A DNA stretch of 64,000 bases from Oceanobacillus timonensis (GCF_900166635.1 NZ_LT800497.1:2962344-3026343), one strand, 5' to 3'; counted from the stretch's first letter, positions 44,581 through 55,597 are shown. The notes: generated by a model not told the origin, from the sequence alone. Translations and numbers: made by a program.

Positions 44581-46314
44581 TCAGTCTTTATCAAATGGAT
44601 CTTCTATCTTTTTCATCAACTCTGAAAAAGAGGTCAAAGCTATCCATATCGCAAACACAAAGATAATCGAGCCTAATACGAACAGCAGCATATTCGATTC
44701 TGTCCCTATCCACGACCATTCAAAGACAACCTGTTGAAACATTGCATACATCGTCATGAAGATCAGAAAAATCATCGGGATAAGTGCCACCATATAATTG
44801 CTGCCTCTTCGTTTTAACCAAATCGCAATTAAAAATAAACTGATAGCAGCCAGCAATTGATTGGCTGTACCAAATAATGGCCAGATCAAATATCCGCCCG
44901 ATCCGAAACCATTCGGACCTTCAGGAATTAACACAAGTGCTGCACTGGAAAGCACGGCAATCGATGTCGCTACATGCGTTTTGGTTAATGGCTGTATTTT
45001 ATATTCAATGCCTAATTCCGCAATAATATACCGCATCAAACGAACAGATGTATCTAATGTCGTCGCAGCAAAACTGACTACAATAATCGATACAATGGTT
45101 GTTGCGATATCTGACGGAATTCCCAAGCCATTTGCTAATGTTGCCGCGCCTTCAATAAATGTCCCCAGTCCGATTGCATTTGCTTCAGTAAAGGAAGTAT
45201 AGGCTTGTGAAAATGCATCTGTATTTGCAAAGAATGTTCCAACAGCAATAATGGAAACAAGTGCCAAAATCCCTTCTCCCACTGCCCCGAAGTAACCTAC
45301 AAAACGTGCATCCGTTTCTTTATCCAGCTGTTTAGACGATGTTCCTGAAGATACTAAGCCATGGAACCCGGAAATCGCTCCACATGCGATGGTAATAAAA
45401 AGAAGCGGCAGGAAACTTTTATCCGGACTTTCATTTATTGCGGGAGCTGTCATATTCGGAGATGTAAAAAGTAACCCCAAATACAATATTGCCAGTCCAA
45501 CAACTAATTGATGCGAATTAATAAAATCTCTTGGCTGCAGTAACTTCCATACCGGCAGTGTCGATGCAATATATACATATACCATTAAAATAACAATCCA
45601 TATCAGGAACGCTGTGGAGACCGTACCCAGGCCAAATAAACCTGTTCCACCTTCTCCACCCATATACCCGACTAAATCAATCTGCAGAAAACCGACTCTG
45701 CTTGCCATAACGGCTGCTAAATACATGATGACTAAGGCAATAACCGAGGGCAACAGCATTTTTATATTCCGCTTATACGCTGCATAGCCAATCCAAATAG
45801 CTAATGGAATTTGAATAAAAACAGGAACTACGCTGGCAGGATAACTAATAAATAAATTCGAAATAACCCATGCAAAAACAGCGTTTACCATTAATACAAG
45901 AATGAGAATAATAAATAAAAATAATAACTTTGCTCTTCTACCTACTAAACGGTCTGCAATTGTCCCGATTGAATATCCCTTATTACGGACAGATAAAGCT
46001 AATGTTCCAAAATCATGGACACCAGCTGCAAAAATAGTGCCTAATACCACCCATAAAAACGCTGGAAGCCATCCCCAATAAATAGCTATTGCCGGTCCTA
46101 AAATAGGTGCAGCGCCAGCTACGGATGTAAAATGATGCCCCCACAAAACAAATTTATTGGTTGGAACATAGTCCACGCCATCTTTGAATCGATGTGCCGG
46201 AGTAACATAATTTGGGTCTAAGCGAAATATTTTTTCTGCAATAAACTTGGAATAATAACGATAACCGAATATAAATACGATTATCCCTACAACCGCAATT
46301 AAAATCGAATTCAT
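44581..46314 (-). CDS. cstA: CstA carbon-starvation peptide/pyruvate transporter
   Basis: A 577-residue membrane protein with about 16 helices. The N-terminus holds the family blocks GVDYVPTNKFVLWGHHFTSV and AGAAPILGPAIA. CstA proteins import peptides and, in several bacteria, pyruvate during carbon limitation. AAGGAGG precedes the ATG. A near-palindromic catabolite-response-like site lies 38 bases upstream, which fits glucose repression. Confidence 0.93.
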   Translation of the reverse strand: MNSILIAVVGIIVFIFGYRYYSKFIAEKIFRLDPNYVTPAHRFKDGVDYVPTNKFVLWGHHFTSVAGAAPILGPAIAIYWGWLPAFLWVVLGTIFAAGVHDFGTLALSVRNKGYSIGTIADRLVGRRAKLLFLFIILILVLMVNAVFAWVISNLFISYPASVVPVFIQIPLAIWIGYAAYKRNIKMLLPSVIALVIMYLAAVMASRVGFLQIDLVGYMGGEGGTGLFGLGTVSTAFLIWIVILMVYVYIASTLPVWKLLQPRDFINSHQLVVGLAILYLGLLFTSPNMTAPAINESPDKSFLPLLFITIACGAISGFHGLVSSGTSSKQLDKETDARFVGYFGAVGEGILALVSIIAVGTFFANTDAFSQAYTSFTEANAIGLGTFIEGAATLANGLGIPSDIATTIVSIIVVSFAATTLDTSVRLMRYIIAELGIEYKIQPLTKTHVATSIAVLSSAALVLIPEGPNGFGSGGYLIWPLFGTANQLLAAISLFLIAIWLKRRGSNYMVALIPMIFLIFMTMYAMFQQVVFEWSWIGTESNMLLFVLGSIIFVFAIWIALTSFSELMKKIEDPFDKD

Positions 46315-46350
46315 GTAAAACTCTCCCTCCTTCTTCTATTTTATTTTTAT

Positions 46351-46367
46351 TTGTAAGCGCTTTACAA
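46351..46367 (-). promoter_or_regulatory. candidate CcpA (cre) site upstream of cstA
   Basis: TTGTAAGCGCTTTACAA is one base short of a perfect palindrome and carries the TGTAA-GCGC-TTTACA core of catabolite response elements. Its central spacing is one base longer than the 14-base consensus, so this is a candidate only. Confidence 0.5.
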
Positions 46368-46503
46368 AATGACCTCCTTTTTCTCAATTTTTTATCAGTT
46401 TAACATATTTAAATATATATTCACTATATATTTAAAAAATTTCAAAAAATACTATGGATATATATAAATCGGTAGAATATTTCCTTATTACGCAACGCAA
46501 CCA

Positions 46504-46551
46504 TAAAAAAAGCATGCGTTAGAATCGATTTATCGAACAATCCTAACGCAT
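46504..46551 (-). terminator. terminator of the permease gene
   Basis: ATGCGTTAG (46514-46522) pairs with CTAACGCAT (46543-46551), with an inner ATCGAT-type stem. The minus strand continues in TTTTTTT. Confidence 0.85.
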
Positions 46552-46570
46552 ACAATTTATTTTCTGATAA

Positions 46571-47983
46571 TCAAAATAAAATGACCGCAGCAAGTGTTGC
46601 TGCCAAAAGCCCCAATATGACAGGGAAAAAGTTTTTTCTGACTAATTCCATAGCTGAAACACCACAAAATCCCGCTACAGCTATTAAAGATGACCAGGCA
46701 ATTAGCGCACCTCCACCAGTCCAAATAGCTCCCAGCTGACCAATTGCAGCCAGTGTACTTGCATCAATAGAAGTTGTCTCCAGCGAAGCAGCCAAAGCAC
46801 CTGCAATAGGTAAACCAGAAAAGCCGGATCCATCCAGACCCGTGATGATTCCGACAATTAATAAGCTGAAAGCAACAAATACCGTGCTATCCGGAAGAAC
46901 AGACTGGATCGAAGTAATAATCTCAAATAAAAAAGATGGTGCTTCTTCTACCAATAAAATATCTTTAGAAAATTCGGCACTGCCTAGAAAGAAAAAGCCT
47001 GCAATCGGAATGACCGGGCCCATTGCTTTAAATGCAAACACAAACCCATTTGTAATATGATTGCCCACATAATCTAATGCATTACGTCTTCCAAACACAC
47101 CTGTAGCAAATAACAATAAAATAACCGCTACGCCACCTACAAGTGCTGCTCCTTCTCCACCCACTAAATCACTGGAGCCGAAAAATTTATTATAAAGCAT
47201 ATATCCGACGACCGATATCAAAGCTATAGGTACAATCCAAGCAAAAATACGACTCCACGCGAATAAATGGTTGGAAGCAGGTTCATGCCCGGATGAATCA
47301 TAGTCTTGAATATTTTCTGCTTCTGTCTGATTTCTCGGATCTTCTTTGGAACGGATTGATTTTCTGTAAAATAAATAGGCTAGTAAAGAAGCAATAACCC
47401 CGGTAATAACAGATAAAACAAAAGCTCTGTCCGCAACTGCTGCTGTTTCTACACCGGCTGCTTTTGCTGATAAAGCTGGTGCTACCTGAACAATATAATC
47501 CGAAGACAATGCCATTCCCTGACCTGCAATCGTAATAGCAACTGCTGCTGTAATGGCAGGGAGCCCAGACCTTACGGCAGCAGGAACAAGTAATGCACAA
47601 ATAAGCGGAACAGCTGGAGTCGGCCAGAAAAACAAGGAAATAACATACGTAACGATCAATAAAACAAAATAAGATAGATGGCCGTTTACCATGACCTTCT
47701 GAATTGGCTGGATCATCAGCACATCCGCTTGTAAATCTTTTAACGCATTTAAAAGCGCAAGCATAAAAGTAATAATCAAAAAGATATTGAAAAGCTCTTG
47801 TGCAGCGACTAAATTGGCATAAAATATCGCCATAAATCCGCTGACGATACTTCCTTTATAAAAACTAGCAATTACAAACGTTCCTAGTAAACTCGGAAGA
47901 ACAATCCCTCTTCGAAAAATCATTGTCACCAAAATAAGCAAAGTAAAAAATCCATACAATACATGCGGGATAGTTAAACTCAT
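46571..47983 (-). CDS. multi-spanning permease, unknown substrate
   Basis: A 470-residue integral membrane protein with about 12 helices and a central cytoplasmic loop rich in charged residues (about 205-235). Two internal hairpin-like segments, WPTPAVPLICALLVPAAVRS and GLDGSGFSGLPIAGA, resemble the pseudo-symmetric organisation of the ion transporter superfamily (GntP, DcuC, SLC13). Substrates in that group are mostly organic anions; a dicarboxylate role next to mdh is only a guess. GGAGAGGG lies before the ATG. Confidence 0.75.
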   Translation of the reverse strand: MSLTIPHVLYGFFTLLILVTMIFRRGIVLPSLLGTFVIASFYKGSIVSGFMAIFYANLVAAQELFNIFLIITFMLALLNALKDLQADVLMIQPIQKVMVNGHLSYFVLLIVTYVISLFFWPTPAVPLICALLVPAAVRSGLPAITAAVAITIAGQGMALSSDYIVQVAPALSAKAAGVETAAVADRAFVLSVITGVIASLLAYLFYRKSIRSKEDPRNQTEAENIQDYDSSGHEPASNHLFAWSRIFAWIVPIALISVVGYMLYNKFFGSSDLVGGEGAALVGGVAVILLLFATGVFGRRNALDYVGNHITNGFVFAFKAMGPVIPIAGFFFLGSAEFSKDILLVEEAPSFLFEIITSIQSVLPDSTVFVAFSLLIVGIITGLDGSGFSGLPIAGALAASLETTSIDASTLAAIGQLGAIWTGGGALIAWSSLIAVAGFCGVSAMELVRKNFFPVILGLLAATLAAVILF

Positions 47984-48098
47984 CTCATTCAGACCCTCTC
48001 CTTCACTATGTACAGTAGCCTATGCAATAAGGAAGAGAGAGGGTACAAAATAATAAGAAAGGAAAGCAAGACCTTCCTATTTTTTCTGGCCATGCAAA

Positions 48099-48130
48099 AG
48101 CGCAATGGCTTTTTTCAAAACCATTGCGCT
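48099..48130 (-). terminator. terminator of the citZ-icd-mdh block
   Basis: A perfect ten-bp stem, AGCGCAATGG (48099-48108) and CCATTGCGCT (48121-48130). The minus-strand descending arm ends in CTTTT. Confidence 0.85.
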
Positions 48131-48143
48131 GTCACTGATAATG

Positions 48144-49082
48144 TTATTTTAAAATGTCTATTACTTTTTTAACCGATTCTGCCGATTTATCTAATTGTTG
48201 TTTTTCTTCGTCTGTTAAATCCAGCTCGATAATTTTTTCGATTCCACCTCCGCCAAGAACAGTTAGCACGCCTAAATAAATGCCATCATACCCATATTCT
48301 CCTTCTAAATAAGCAATGGCCGGTAAAATTCTGCGCTGATCCTTCAGAATCGCTTCTGCCATCACAGTTAAAGAAGCAGCCGGGGCATAGTAAGCACTTC
48401 CATTTCCTAACAAATCTACAATTTCACCGCCACCCGTCCGTGTTCTTTGAATAATCTCTTCCAGACGTTCTTTCGAGATCAACTTTTCAAGCGGAATACC
48501 TCCTGCATAGGAATAACGAATAAGCGGCACCATATCGTCCCCATGGCCTCCGAGAACAAATCCGGTGATATCTTTTACAGAAATATTTAATTCTTCCGCT
48601 ATAAAGGCTCGAAAACGGGCTGTATCCAAAACGCCTGATTGTCCGATAACACGTTCTTTTGGCAACCCGGAAGCTCTATAAACGCTGTAGGTCATCGCAT
48701 CTACCGGATTGGTCAATACAATAATCGTTGTATCTGGTGAGTATTTAACAATTTCTTTTGAAACCGTATTCATTATTTTGGCATTTGTATTCACTAAGTC
48801 ATCTCGGCTCATCCCCGGCTTCCGAGCAACACCTGCTGTAATAATGACCAGGTCCGAATCCTTTGTATCTGCATAATCAGATGTACCCGTAACTTTTGCA
48901 TCAAAACCTTGAACTGGCGCCGCTTCTGCCATGTCCAATGCTTTTCCCTTGGTTGGATTCTCCATATCCGGAATATCGACAAGGACGACATCACCTAATT
49001 CTTTTTGAGCTACCATTAATGCCGCCGTTGCTCCTGTAAAACCAGAACCAATAACGGAAATCTTTTTTCGTGCAGAAACCAT
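48144..49082 (-). CDS. mdh: malate dehydrogenase
   Basis: A 312-residue LDH-like NAD-dependent malate dehydrogenase of the TCA cycle. It shows the NAD motif VIGSGFTGA (10-18), the substrate-loop Arg in [13 protein letters not shown] and the catalytic His in [10 protein letters not shown]. The ATG at 49082 is chosen because AAGGGGGTAAGTAAA lies directly before it and the length equals that of B. subtilis Mdh; the frame extends six codons upstream. It is the last gene of citZ-icd-mdh. Confidence 0.96.
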   Translation of the reverse strand: MVSARKKISVIGSGFTGATAALMVAQKELGDVVLVDIPDMENPTKGKALDMAEAAPVQGFDAKVTGTSDYADTKDSDLVIITAGVARKPGMSRDDLVNTNAKIMNTVSKEIVKYSPDTTIIVLTNPVDAMTYSVYRASGLPKERVIGQSGVLDTARFRAFIAEELNISVKDITGFVLGGHGDDMVPLIRYSYAGGIPLEKLISKERLEEIIQRTRTGGGEIVDLLGNGSAYYAPAASLTVMAEAILKDQRRILPAIAYLEGEYGYDGIYLGVLTVLGGGGIEKIIELDLTDEEKQQLDKSAESVKKVIDILK

Positions 49083-49123
49083 TTTACTTACCCCCTTCAT
49101 GATTCTTTAAATGTTTATTTAAA

Positions 49124-49169
49124 GAAAATGTTTGCAACGACGGTTCTTTCCGCTGCTGCAAACATTTTC
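49124..49169 (-). terminator. hairpin between icd and mdh
   Basis: GAAAATGTTTGCA (49124-49136) and TGCAAACATTTTC (49157-49169) form a perfect 13-bp stem with a 20-base loop. On the minus strand the stem is followed by TTTAAAT rather than a real T-run. It may attenuate or be an mRNA processing site. Confidence 0.6.
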
Positions 49170-49211
49170 TCCCGTTCATCTTTTTACTTGATGCATCATG
49201 AATTTTACTAC

Positions 49212-50486
49212 TTATGCATCCATATTTTTAATTAGTTCATCAGCGAATTCAGAGCATTTCACTTCTGTTGCCCCATCCATCAGGCGGGCAAAATCATAAG
49301 TGACCACTTTTGAACCGATTGTTTTATCCATGGATTTTGTAATTAAATCAGCCGCTTCTCTCCACTCTAAATGCTCAAGCATTAATACAGCAGAAAGAAC
49401 AACAGAAGATGGATTCACTTTATCCATTCCTGCATATTTCGGTGCAGTTCCATGTGTTGCTTCAAAAATAGCATGTCCTGTGTCATAGTTGATGTTTGCC
49501 CCAGGAGCAATACCGATTCCACCAACTTGCGCAGCAAGAGCATCGGAAATATAGTCACCGTTTAAGTTCATGGTAGCAACAACATCAAACTCTTTTGGAC
49601 GAGTAAGAATTTGCTGTAAGAAAATGTCTGCAATGGAATCTTTTACAATCAGTTTACCAGCAGCTACAGCATCGTCTTCCGCTTTATTCGCTGCATCTTT
49701 CCCTTCCGCTTCTACAATACGGTCGTACTCTGCCCATGTGAATACTTTGTCACCGAATTCCTGTTCAGCAACTTCATATCCCCAACTTTTAAATGCGCCT
49801 TCTGTAAATTTCATAATGTTTCCTTTATGCACTAACGTAACATTCTTACGGCCTTCATTTAAAGCATAATTAATTGCCGCCCGGACAATACGTTTTGTTC
49901 CTTCTTCAGATACCGGTTTCACGCCAATACCAGATGTTTCAGGGAAACGAATATTCTTTACATCCATTTCATTTTGTAAAAAGTTAAGCACTTTTTTCAC
50001 ATCGTCCGTGCCTTTTTGCCATTCAATTCCTGCGTAAATGTCCTCCGTATTTTCACGGAAAATAACCATATCTACCTCTTCAGGACGTTTTACCGGAGAT
50101 GGTACACCGTCAAAATAACGGACTGGACGCAAACATGTGAATAAATCCAGTTCTTGGCGTAAAGCTACGTTAAGTGAACGGAATCCTCCGCCAATTGGAG
50201 TTGTTAGAGGCCCTTTAATAGCAATTTTATATTCATCGATTTTATCCAGCGTGTCTTGTGGTAACCATTCACCTGTTTTATCAAAAGCTTTTTGGCCAGC
50301 ATATACTTCTAGCCAGTCTACAGATTTTTCACCATTATAAGCTTTTTCAACAGATGCCTCGATAACACGGCGGGCAGCAGCCCAAATGTCCGGGCCAGTT
50401 CCATCCCCTTCAATAAATGGGATAATTGGTTTGTTTGGTACATTCATTTCGCCATTTTCTACTACAATTTTTTCACCTTGTGTCAT
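49212..50486 (-). CDS. icd: isocitrate dehydrogenase (NADP)
   Basis: A 424-residue enzyme that oxidises isocitrate to 2-oxoglutarate. The phosphorylatable and substrate-binding segment [18 protein letters not shown] (about 102-119), the metal site [17 protein letters not shown] and the NADP-binding [11 protein letters not shown] are intact. AGGAGG precedes the ATG. It follows citZ and precedes mdh, the standard Bacillus TCA block. Confidence 0.97.
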   Translation of the reverse strand: MTQGEKIVVENGEMNVPNKPIIPFIEGDGTGPDIWAAARRVIEASVEKAYNGEKSVDWLEVYAGQKAFDKTGEWLPQDTLDKIDEYKIAIKGPLTTPIGGGFRSLNVALRQELDLFTCLRPVRYFDGVPSPVKRPEEVDMVIFRENTEDIYAGIEWQKGTDDVKKVLNFLQNEMDVKNIRFPETSGIGVKPVSEEGTKRIVRAAINYALNEGRKNVTLVHKGNIMKFTEGAFKSWGYEVAEQEFGDKVFTWAEYDRIVEAEGKDAANKAEDDAVAAGKLIVKDSIADIFLQQILTRPKEFDVVATMNLNGDYISDALAAQVGGIGIAPGANINYDTGHAIFEATHGTAPKYAGMDKVNPSSVVLSAVLMLEHLEWREAADLITKSMDKTIGSKVVTYDFARLMDGATEVKCSEFADELIKNMDA

Positions 50487-50541
50487 AGATAAAACCCTCC
50501 TAGTTATGATTCCTGTTACATTCTATCATATTTTAATGATA

Positions 50542-51663
50542 TTAGCCTCTATCTTTCATAGAAACATATTCCCGTAAATCCGGACCGTTATACTCTGCAC
50601 GCGGACGAATTAAACGGTTGTCAGCATACTGTTCCAGAATATGAGCTATCCAGCCGGAAGCTCTGCTTACAGCAAATATCGGCGTAAATAAATCTTCTTC
50701 AATTCCTAAGCTGTGGTATACAGACGCACTGTAAAAGTCAACGTTTGCAGGCAGTCCTTTATGCTCTTTCACATAGTCTTCAATTTTAATAGACATGTTA
50801 TACCATTTTTCTTCTCCTGTACGTTTGGTCAACTGTCTGGACATTTCTTTTAAGAATTTAGCCCGCGGGTCACCATTGCGATAGACGCGGTGTCCCATTC
50901 CCATAATTTTTTCTTTATTATCCAGCTTCTCTTTAATATATGGAATAGCATTTTCTTCTTCGCCGATTTCATGAAGCATCTTCATTACATTTTCATTCGC
51001 GCCGCCGTGCAACGGTCCTTTTAAAGCACCAATCGCTGCTACTATTCCGGAATAAATATCAGAAAGTGTTGCAACACAAACTCTGGCTGTGAACGTAGAT
51101 GCATTTAATTCATGATCAGCATGTAATACAAGTGCTTTATTAACCGCTTCCACTTCAATATCTTCCGGTTCTTTTCCATTCAGCATATATAAGAAATTAG
51201 CAGAATAACTCAAGCCTTCTTTCGGCTGTACCGGATCTTTCCCATCCCGTATTCTTGCAAATGCAGTTACGATAGAAGCAATTTTTGCCTGAATACGAAC
51301 CGCTTTTCTTTTATTGGATGCTTCATCTGTCTCGTCTGCTTCTTCATCATAAATTCCCAGCAGAGAAACTGCTGTCCGTAAAGCAGCCATCGGATGTACG
51401 CTTTTCAAATCATAAGAACGCAAATGATTAATAATAGCATCGGAAATAACCATATTCTTTGCCAACTCAGACTTTAATTCATCTAATTCTGATTTTGTAG
51501 GAAGCTTTTGATTCCAGAGTAAATAAATAATTTCTTCAAAACTGGAATTTTCAGCTAAATCATCAATCTTATAACCAACATAGGATAATTGATCATCAAT
51601 AATGGAACTAATTGCTGACTGCGTTGCGACAATATTTTCTAATCCTTTTGTTGAATTTGCCAT
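50542..51663 (-). CDS. citZ: citrate synthase CitZ
   Basis: A 373-residue citrate synthase. Catalytic residues lie in GPLHGGANE (first His), GMGHRVYRNGDPRA (second His) and NVDFYSASVYHSLG (Asp). The ATG at 51663 follows AAGGGAGAGGTAAT; the frame extends nine more codons with no site. It opens the citZ-icd-mdh block on the minus strand; CcpC/CcpA control is known for B. subtilis citZ, but I could not place a clear site here. Confidence 0.96.
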   Translation of the reverse strand: MANSTKGLENIVATQSAISSIIDDQLSYVGYKIDDLAENSSFEEIIYLLWNQKLPTKSELDELKSELAKNMVISDAIINHLRSYDLKSVHPMAALRTAVSLLGIYDEEADETDEASNKRKAVRIQAKIASIVTAFARIRDGKDPVQPKEGLSYSANFLYMLNGKEPEDIEVEAVNKALVLHADHELNASTFTARVCVATLSDIYSGIVAAIGALKGPLHGGANENVMKMLHEIGEEENAIPYIKEKLDNKEKIMGMGHRVYRNGDPRAKFLKEMSRQLTKRTGEEKWYNMSIKIEDYVKEHKGLPANVDFYSASVYHSLGIEEDLFTPIFAVSRASGWIAHILEQYADNRLIRPRAEYNGPDLREYVSMKDRG

Positions 51664-52160
51664 ATTACCTCTCCCTTTCCAGATAATCAAAATATTTCGT
51701 ATTTATTCCCATTTAAATAAATAATAATTGGGTAACAAACAAATCTTGGATGTTTCAAGCTATGTAAGAATAAACTTGTACTAATTTATATTCGCATCGC
51801 ATCGTTCAGGTGATGGAACGCGCATTTTGAAGGCAATAAAACGTGTACCAAAATCTTTTGAAAGTTACGAATCAATGCATGTATTATTCTCTCTTTTAAA
51901 ACATATTCAAAAACATCTTCTCTTTATTTGTACCCTTCAGCCTGATAAAAAAACTAATCTTTTCAGCTGCCCATCTTCCATTATAAAGGATAATAAGCAG
52001 AATGTGAATTGAAACCGTTTAAATTGTGTTAAATACCTATAAGATTTCTTTTATTTAAGTTATTCCTCTGCAGATGAATCTCGATTCAAACACCTGATTA
52101 CTTCTACTTTCATGGTTTGCAGCATAGATTATATCAGGTCTTTTTTTGGAGGAAATGTTG
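51664..52160. other. divergent region citZ/ytvI
   Basis: About 500 bases, AT-rich, no gene seen. A short frame at 51827 has no ribosome site and looks random. The citZ promoter should lie near 51700-51800 on the minus strand. The ytvI ribosome site (GGAGG, 52148-52152) is at the other end. Confidence 0.45.
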
Positions 52161-53267
52161 ATGCCATCAAAAATTATCGGACAACTTACCCGCAGCCTTA
52201 TTGTTATTATTATTTCAGGCAGCAGTGTGTTCTTGCTCTTTCTATTATTTCCTTACATCTACCCTATTTTGATAGCTTTTTTATTATCTTCTATTTTTCA
52301 GCCGTTTATCAGATTGTTTGTAAATAAGTTGAAAATGCCGCGATTACTGGCTTTAATATGCACTTTTTCACTTTTTCTCAGCGTATTCTTTATTGCTTTA
52401 TTCTTTTTAGTAAGCGAAGTCTACCAGGGTATCCTTTATTTATCAGACAAGCTCCCTGCCTATTTTCACTATGTCATGGAGCAATTTCAACAGCTGCTGG
52501 ACACTTACATTTTACCATTATATGATCAATTACTTTCGCTTTTAACAACGCTGCAGGTGGATTACAGGTTGGAGGTCTATGAGTATATACATTCTTTGAC
52601 AGAATCGATTACGCAGGCTTTCTCCCATTTTTTTCACATACTGCTGCAGCAAACTGCGAGCTTTTTGATGGTTCTGCCAAACTCCTTTACTGTTTTTATT
52701 TTTATAGTCCTGGCTACCTTTATGATCAGTTATGATTACCACAATATCCAGTATAAATTCCGTAAGACTATACCGTCTGATTGGTATGTTCTCTACAAAA
52801 AAATAACCTCTCATTTGAAAGAGGCTGTGATAGGTTATTTCAGAGCACAGGTAATACTGGTTTGTCTTTCTGCGGTTATTTTGTGCGCCGGTCTTCTCGT
52901 CCTTCGAGTAGAACATGCATTTACGATTGTTTTATTTGCAGCAATTGCTGACTTTATGCCTTATCTGGGTGTTGGCATTATTCTTATACCATGGATTCTT
53001 ATTAGTTTTTTAACCTTTAACTATCCATTAACGATTGGTTTATCCATACTTTATGCGCTGGTTATTATTATCAGACAGCTTTTAGAACCTAAAATTGTCG
53101 CAACATCTATCGGCATTTCTCCTTTAATGATGCTGATAAGTATGTTTTTAGGTGTACAATGGTTCGGCATTTTAGGCTTTATTTTTGCTCCTATTACGTT
53201 AGTTATGATGCTTGCGATTAAAAAATCCGGCGTGTTTCAGCAATTATTTCTCTATATCAAAGGATAA
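52161..53267 (+). CDS. ytvI: YtvI sporulation membrane protein (AI-2E transporter fold)
   Basis: A 368-residue protein with about eight membrane helices of the UPF0118/AI-2E exporter family. The conserved block FAAIADFMPYLGVGIILIPW lies near 260-280 and RQLLEPKIVATSIGISPL near 310-327. The ATG at 52161 has GGAGG eight bases upstream; the TTG at 52146 overlaps that site. YtvI is annotated as a sporulation integral membrane protein in Bacillus. In B. subtilis it neighbours fxsA and pyk, as here. Confidence 0.87.
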   Translation: MPSKIIGQLTRSLIVIIISGSSVFLLFLLFPYIYPILIAFLLSSIFQPFIRLFVNKLKMPRLLALICTFSLFLSVFFIALFFLVSEVYQGILYLSDKLPAYFHYVMEQFQQLLDTYILPLYDQLLSLLTTLQVDYRLEVYEYIHSLTESITQAFSHFFHILLQQTASFLMVLPNSFTVFIFIVLATFMISYDYHNIQYKFRKTIPSDWYVLYKKITSHLKEAVIGYFRAQVILVCLSAVILCAGLLVLRVEHAFTIVLFAAIADFMPYLGVGIILIPWILISFLTFNYPLTIGLSILYALVIIIRQLLEPKIVATSIGISPLMMLISMFLGVQWFGILGFIFAPITLVMMLAIKKSGVFQQLFLYIKG

Positions 53268-53271
53268 CTTG

Positions 53272-53667
53272 TTACCAGCGGCGGTAAATGATGGTATTTC
53301 TTCCCATAAATTGCATGATTATTTTCTTTAACTGCTTATTAAACCATTTCCTTGTCCATGGGATTAATAATAATAAGCCAGCTGCATCCAGCACAAATCC
53401 TGGAATAATAAGTAAGAATGCTCCAACGAATGTTGCTATTCCATCAAGAAATTCTTCGGCAGGGGGCACCCCTCTTTGTAATTGCTGCTGCGAGCGTCTA
53501 AATACTTCCATGCCTTGATATCTGGCAAGAAAAATACCTAACATGGCTGTCGCAATAATTAATCCAACGACCCATAACACGCCGATAAGCCGGCTCAACC
53601 ATAGAAAGACTCCGATTTCTATTGCCGGAATAATGATGAATGCTGGAAGAAGGTATTTCATTTTCAT
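53272..53667 (-). CDS. FxsA-family membrane protein (YtwI)
   Basis: A 131-residue protein with two to three membrane spans starting MKMKYLLPAFIIIPAIEIGV and the ALGIFLARYQG-like segment (AMLGIFLARYQGMEVFR). Ends with a basic, amphipathic tail. FxsA in E. coli affects phage F exclusion; in Bacillus the role is unknown. The ATG at 53667 follows AAAGGG at eight bases; an upstream GTG is too close to the site. It converges on ytvI. Confidence 0.85.
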   Translation of the reverse strand: MKMKYLLPAFIIIPAIEIGVFLWLSRLIGVLWVVGLIIATAMLGIFLARYQGMEVFRRSQQQLQRGVPPAEEFLDGIATFVGAFLLIIPGFVLDAAGLLLLIPWTRKWFNKQLKKIIMQFMGRNTIIYRRW

Positions 53668-53759
53668 TTTTAACACCCTTTCTCTTTTGCAACTGAACCG
53701 TTTTTGTTCTCAGCGCCTGGAATTACTTCTTTTATAAGAAGCTATCCACATTATAAAAT

Positions 53760-53790
53760 AGAACCTCCGAGTAGCTTTTTCGGAGGTTCT
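53760..53790 (-). terminator. terminator of pfkA-pyk
   Basis: AGAACCTCCGA (53760-53770) pairs with TCGGAGGTTCT (53780-53790) around nine bases; the minus strand continues ATTTTAT. Confidence 0.85.
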
Positions 53791-53836
53791 GTTCCTTTTT
53801 TAATCATCTATTATAGTAGATAGTAGACACTCATAC

Positions 53837-55597
53837 TTACAATACGTCCGCATGACCTGCATATACTTGGCCGCGGCTGCTATCTACGGTAATATCCTGG
53901 CCATCTTCCAGTAATTCGAAGACGCTCTCCACACCTACAACAACTGGAATACCAAGGCTGACGCCAACTACCGCTGCATGCGATGTCAAACCGCCTTCTT
54001 CCGTAATCACAGCACCAGCTTTTTCAATCGCCGGCATCATTTCTTTTTCTGTCGCATGTGTTACCAGAATATCTCCTTCATTCATACGGGAAAGTGCTTC
54101 TTCATTATTTTGAGCAAAGACAACATGCCCATATGCTCTACTTCTGCCGACACCTTGTCCTTTGGCAATAACATCACCAATCACATGCACTTTCATCAGG
54201 TTGGTTGTCCCTTTTTCACCGGCAGGGATTCCTGCAACAACAAGAACGGTATCTCCGCGTTTGCATACGCCTGCTTCCAATCCTCGTTTCACAGATACTT
54301 CCAACATTTCATCAGTGGATTTCGTTGGCGTTCCCATCACTGCATGAACTCCCCATACAAGCGCCAATTGCCGATTGACAGATTCATCTACTGTAACTGC
54401 AATAATGGTTGCCTTTGGACGGTATTTTGACATCATGCGGGCTGTCGATCCGCTTTCTGTCGGAGCAACAATCGTACCGATATTTAAATTATATGCTGTA
54501 TGGGATACAGATTGTGTAATGGCTTCTCTGATTTCCATATCTACATTTTTGGAACGTTCTTCTAAAATAACTTTATGGTTTAATCCCGATTCCGCTTTTA
54601 AAGCAATGTTACTCATTGTTTGCACGGATTCTACCGGATAAGCGCCTGCAGCTGTCTCACCGGAAAGCATGATAGCATCTGTACCATCAAAAATAGCATT
54701 AGCTACGTCAGAAGCTTCTGCACGGGTTGGACGAGGATTGCGCTGCATGGAATCCAACATTTGTGTTGCCGTAATAACCGGTTTCCCTGCTGTATTACAC
54801 TGCTTAATAAGTTTTTTCTGTACGAGAGGAACATCTTCTGCAGGTATTTCTACACCAAGATCTCCACGTGCAACCATTAAACCATCACTTACTTCCAGGA
54901 TGCTGTCAATATTATCCACACCCTCCTGGTTTTCAATTTTAGGGATGATTTTTATATGTTCTGCACCATGGTTCTCCAGTACCTCTTTAATTTCCAAAAC
55001 ATCAGAAGGCCGGCGAACAAAAGATGCCGCAATAAAATCGATGCCCTGTTCAATTCCAAAAATAATATCATTGGTATCTTTCTCTGTAATTCCGGGAAGG
55101 TTAACCGATACATTCGGCACGTTTACGCCTTTTTTATTTTTAATTTCTCCAGAGTTTAATGCCACAGTGGAAATTTCTCCACTGTCCGTATTAATTTCCT
55201 GTACCTCTAACTCAATAAGCCCATCATCCAGCAAAATTTTAGAACCTGCATGGACATCGTTGATTAACCCATCATAAGTAACACTGAACTTTTCAGCGGT
55301 ACCTTCTACTTCATCCATGGAAACAATCACATTTTCACCTTGAACAATATCTGCTCTTCCTTCTTTAAAGCTTCCTGTACGGATTTCAGGACCTTTTGTA
55401 TCCAGAAGAATCGCTACTGTTCTATTTTTATTCGCAGCTGCTTCGCGAATATTATTAATCCTTGCACCATGCTCATCATAATCTCCATGGGAGAAGTTTA
55501 ATCTGGCTACATTCATTCCTGCATCGATTAACTGCTCTAATCTTTCTACTGATTCCGATGCTGGACCGATTGTACAAACTATTTTTGTGTTTCTCAT
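53837..55597 (-). CDS. pyk: pyruvate kinase
   Basis: A 586-residue glycolytic enzyme converting PEP and ADP to pyruvate and ATP. Active-site blocks include [46 protein letters not shown] and TATQMLDSM. After the normal C domain comes the extra PEP-utiliser domain ([20 protein letters not shown]) found in Bacillaceae pyruvate kinases. The ATG at 55597 follows AAGGAGGAAATAAAA; the frame extends six codons upstream. It is 70 bases after pfkA. Confidence 0.96.
   Translation of the reverse strand: MRNTKIVCTIGPASESVERLEQLIDAGMNVARLNFSHGDYDEHGARINNIREAAANKNRTVAILLDTKGPEIRTGSFKEGRADIVQGENVIVSMDEVEGTAEKFSVTYDGLINDVHAGSKILLDDGLIELEVQEINTDSGEISTVALNSGEIKNKKGVNVPNVSVNLPGITEKDTNDIIFGIEQGIDFIAASFVRRPSDVLEIKEVLENHGAEHIKIIPKIENQEGVDNIDSILEVSDGLMVARGDLGVEIPAEDVPLVQKKLIKQCNTAGKPVITATQMLDSMQRNPRPTRAEASDVANAIFDGTDAIMLSGETAAGAYPVESVQTMSNIALKAESGLNHKVILEERSKNVDMEIREAITQSVSHTAYNLNIGTIVAPTESGSTARMMSKYRPKATIIAVTVDESVNRQLALVWGVHAVMGTPTKSTDEMLEVSVKRGLEAGVCKRGDTVLVVAGIPAGEKGTTNLMKVHVIGDVIAKGQGVGRSRAYGHVVFAQNNEEALSRMNEGDILVTHATEKEMMPAIEKAGAVITEEGGLTSHAAVVGVSLGIPVVVGVESVFELLEDGQDITVDSSRGQVYAGHADVL

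Noticed and set aside
54669..55277. 202-codon open frame antisense to pyk
   Set aside because: It lies entirely inside a certain, conserved gene, has no ribosome site, and its Ser/Thr-rich composition is a codon shadow.
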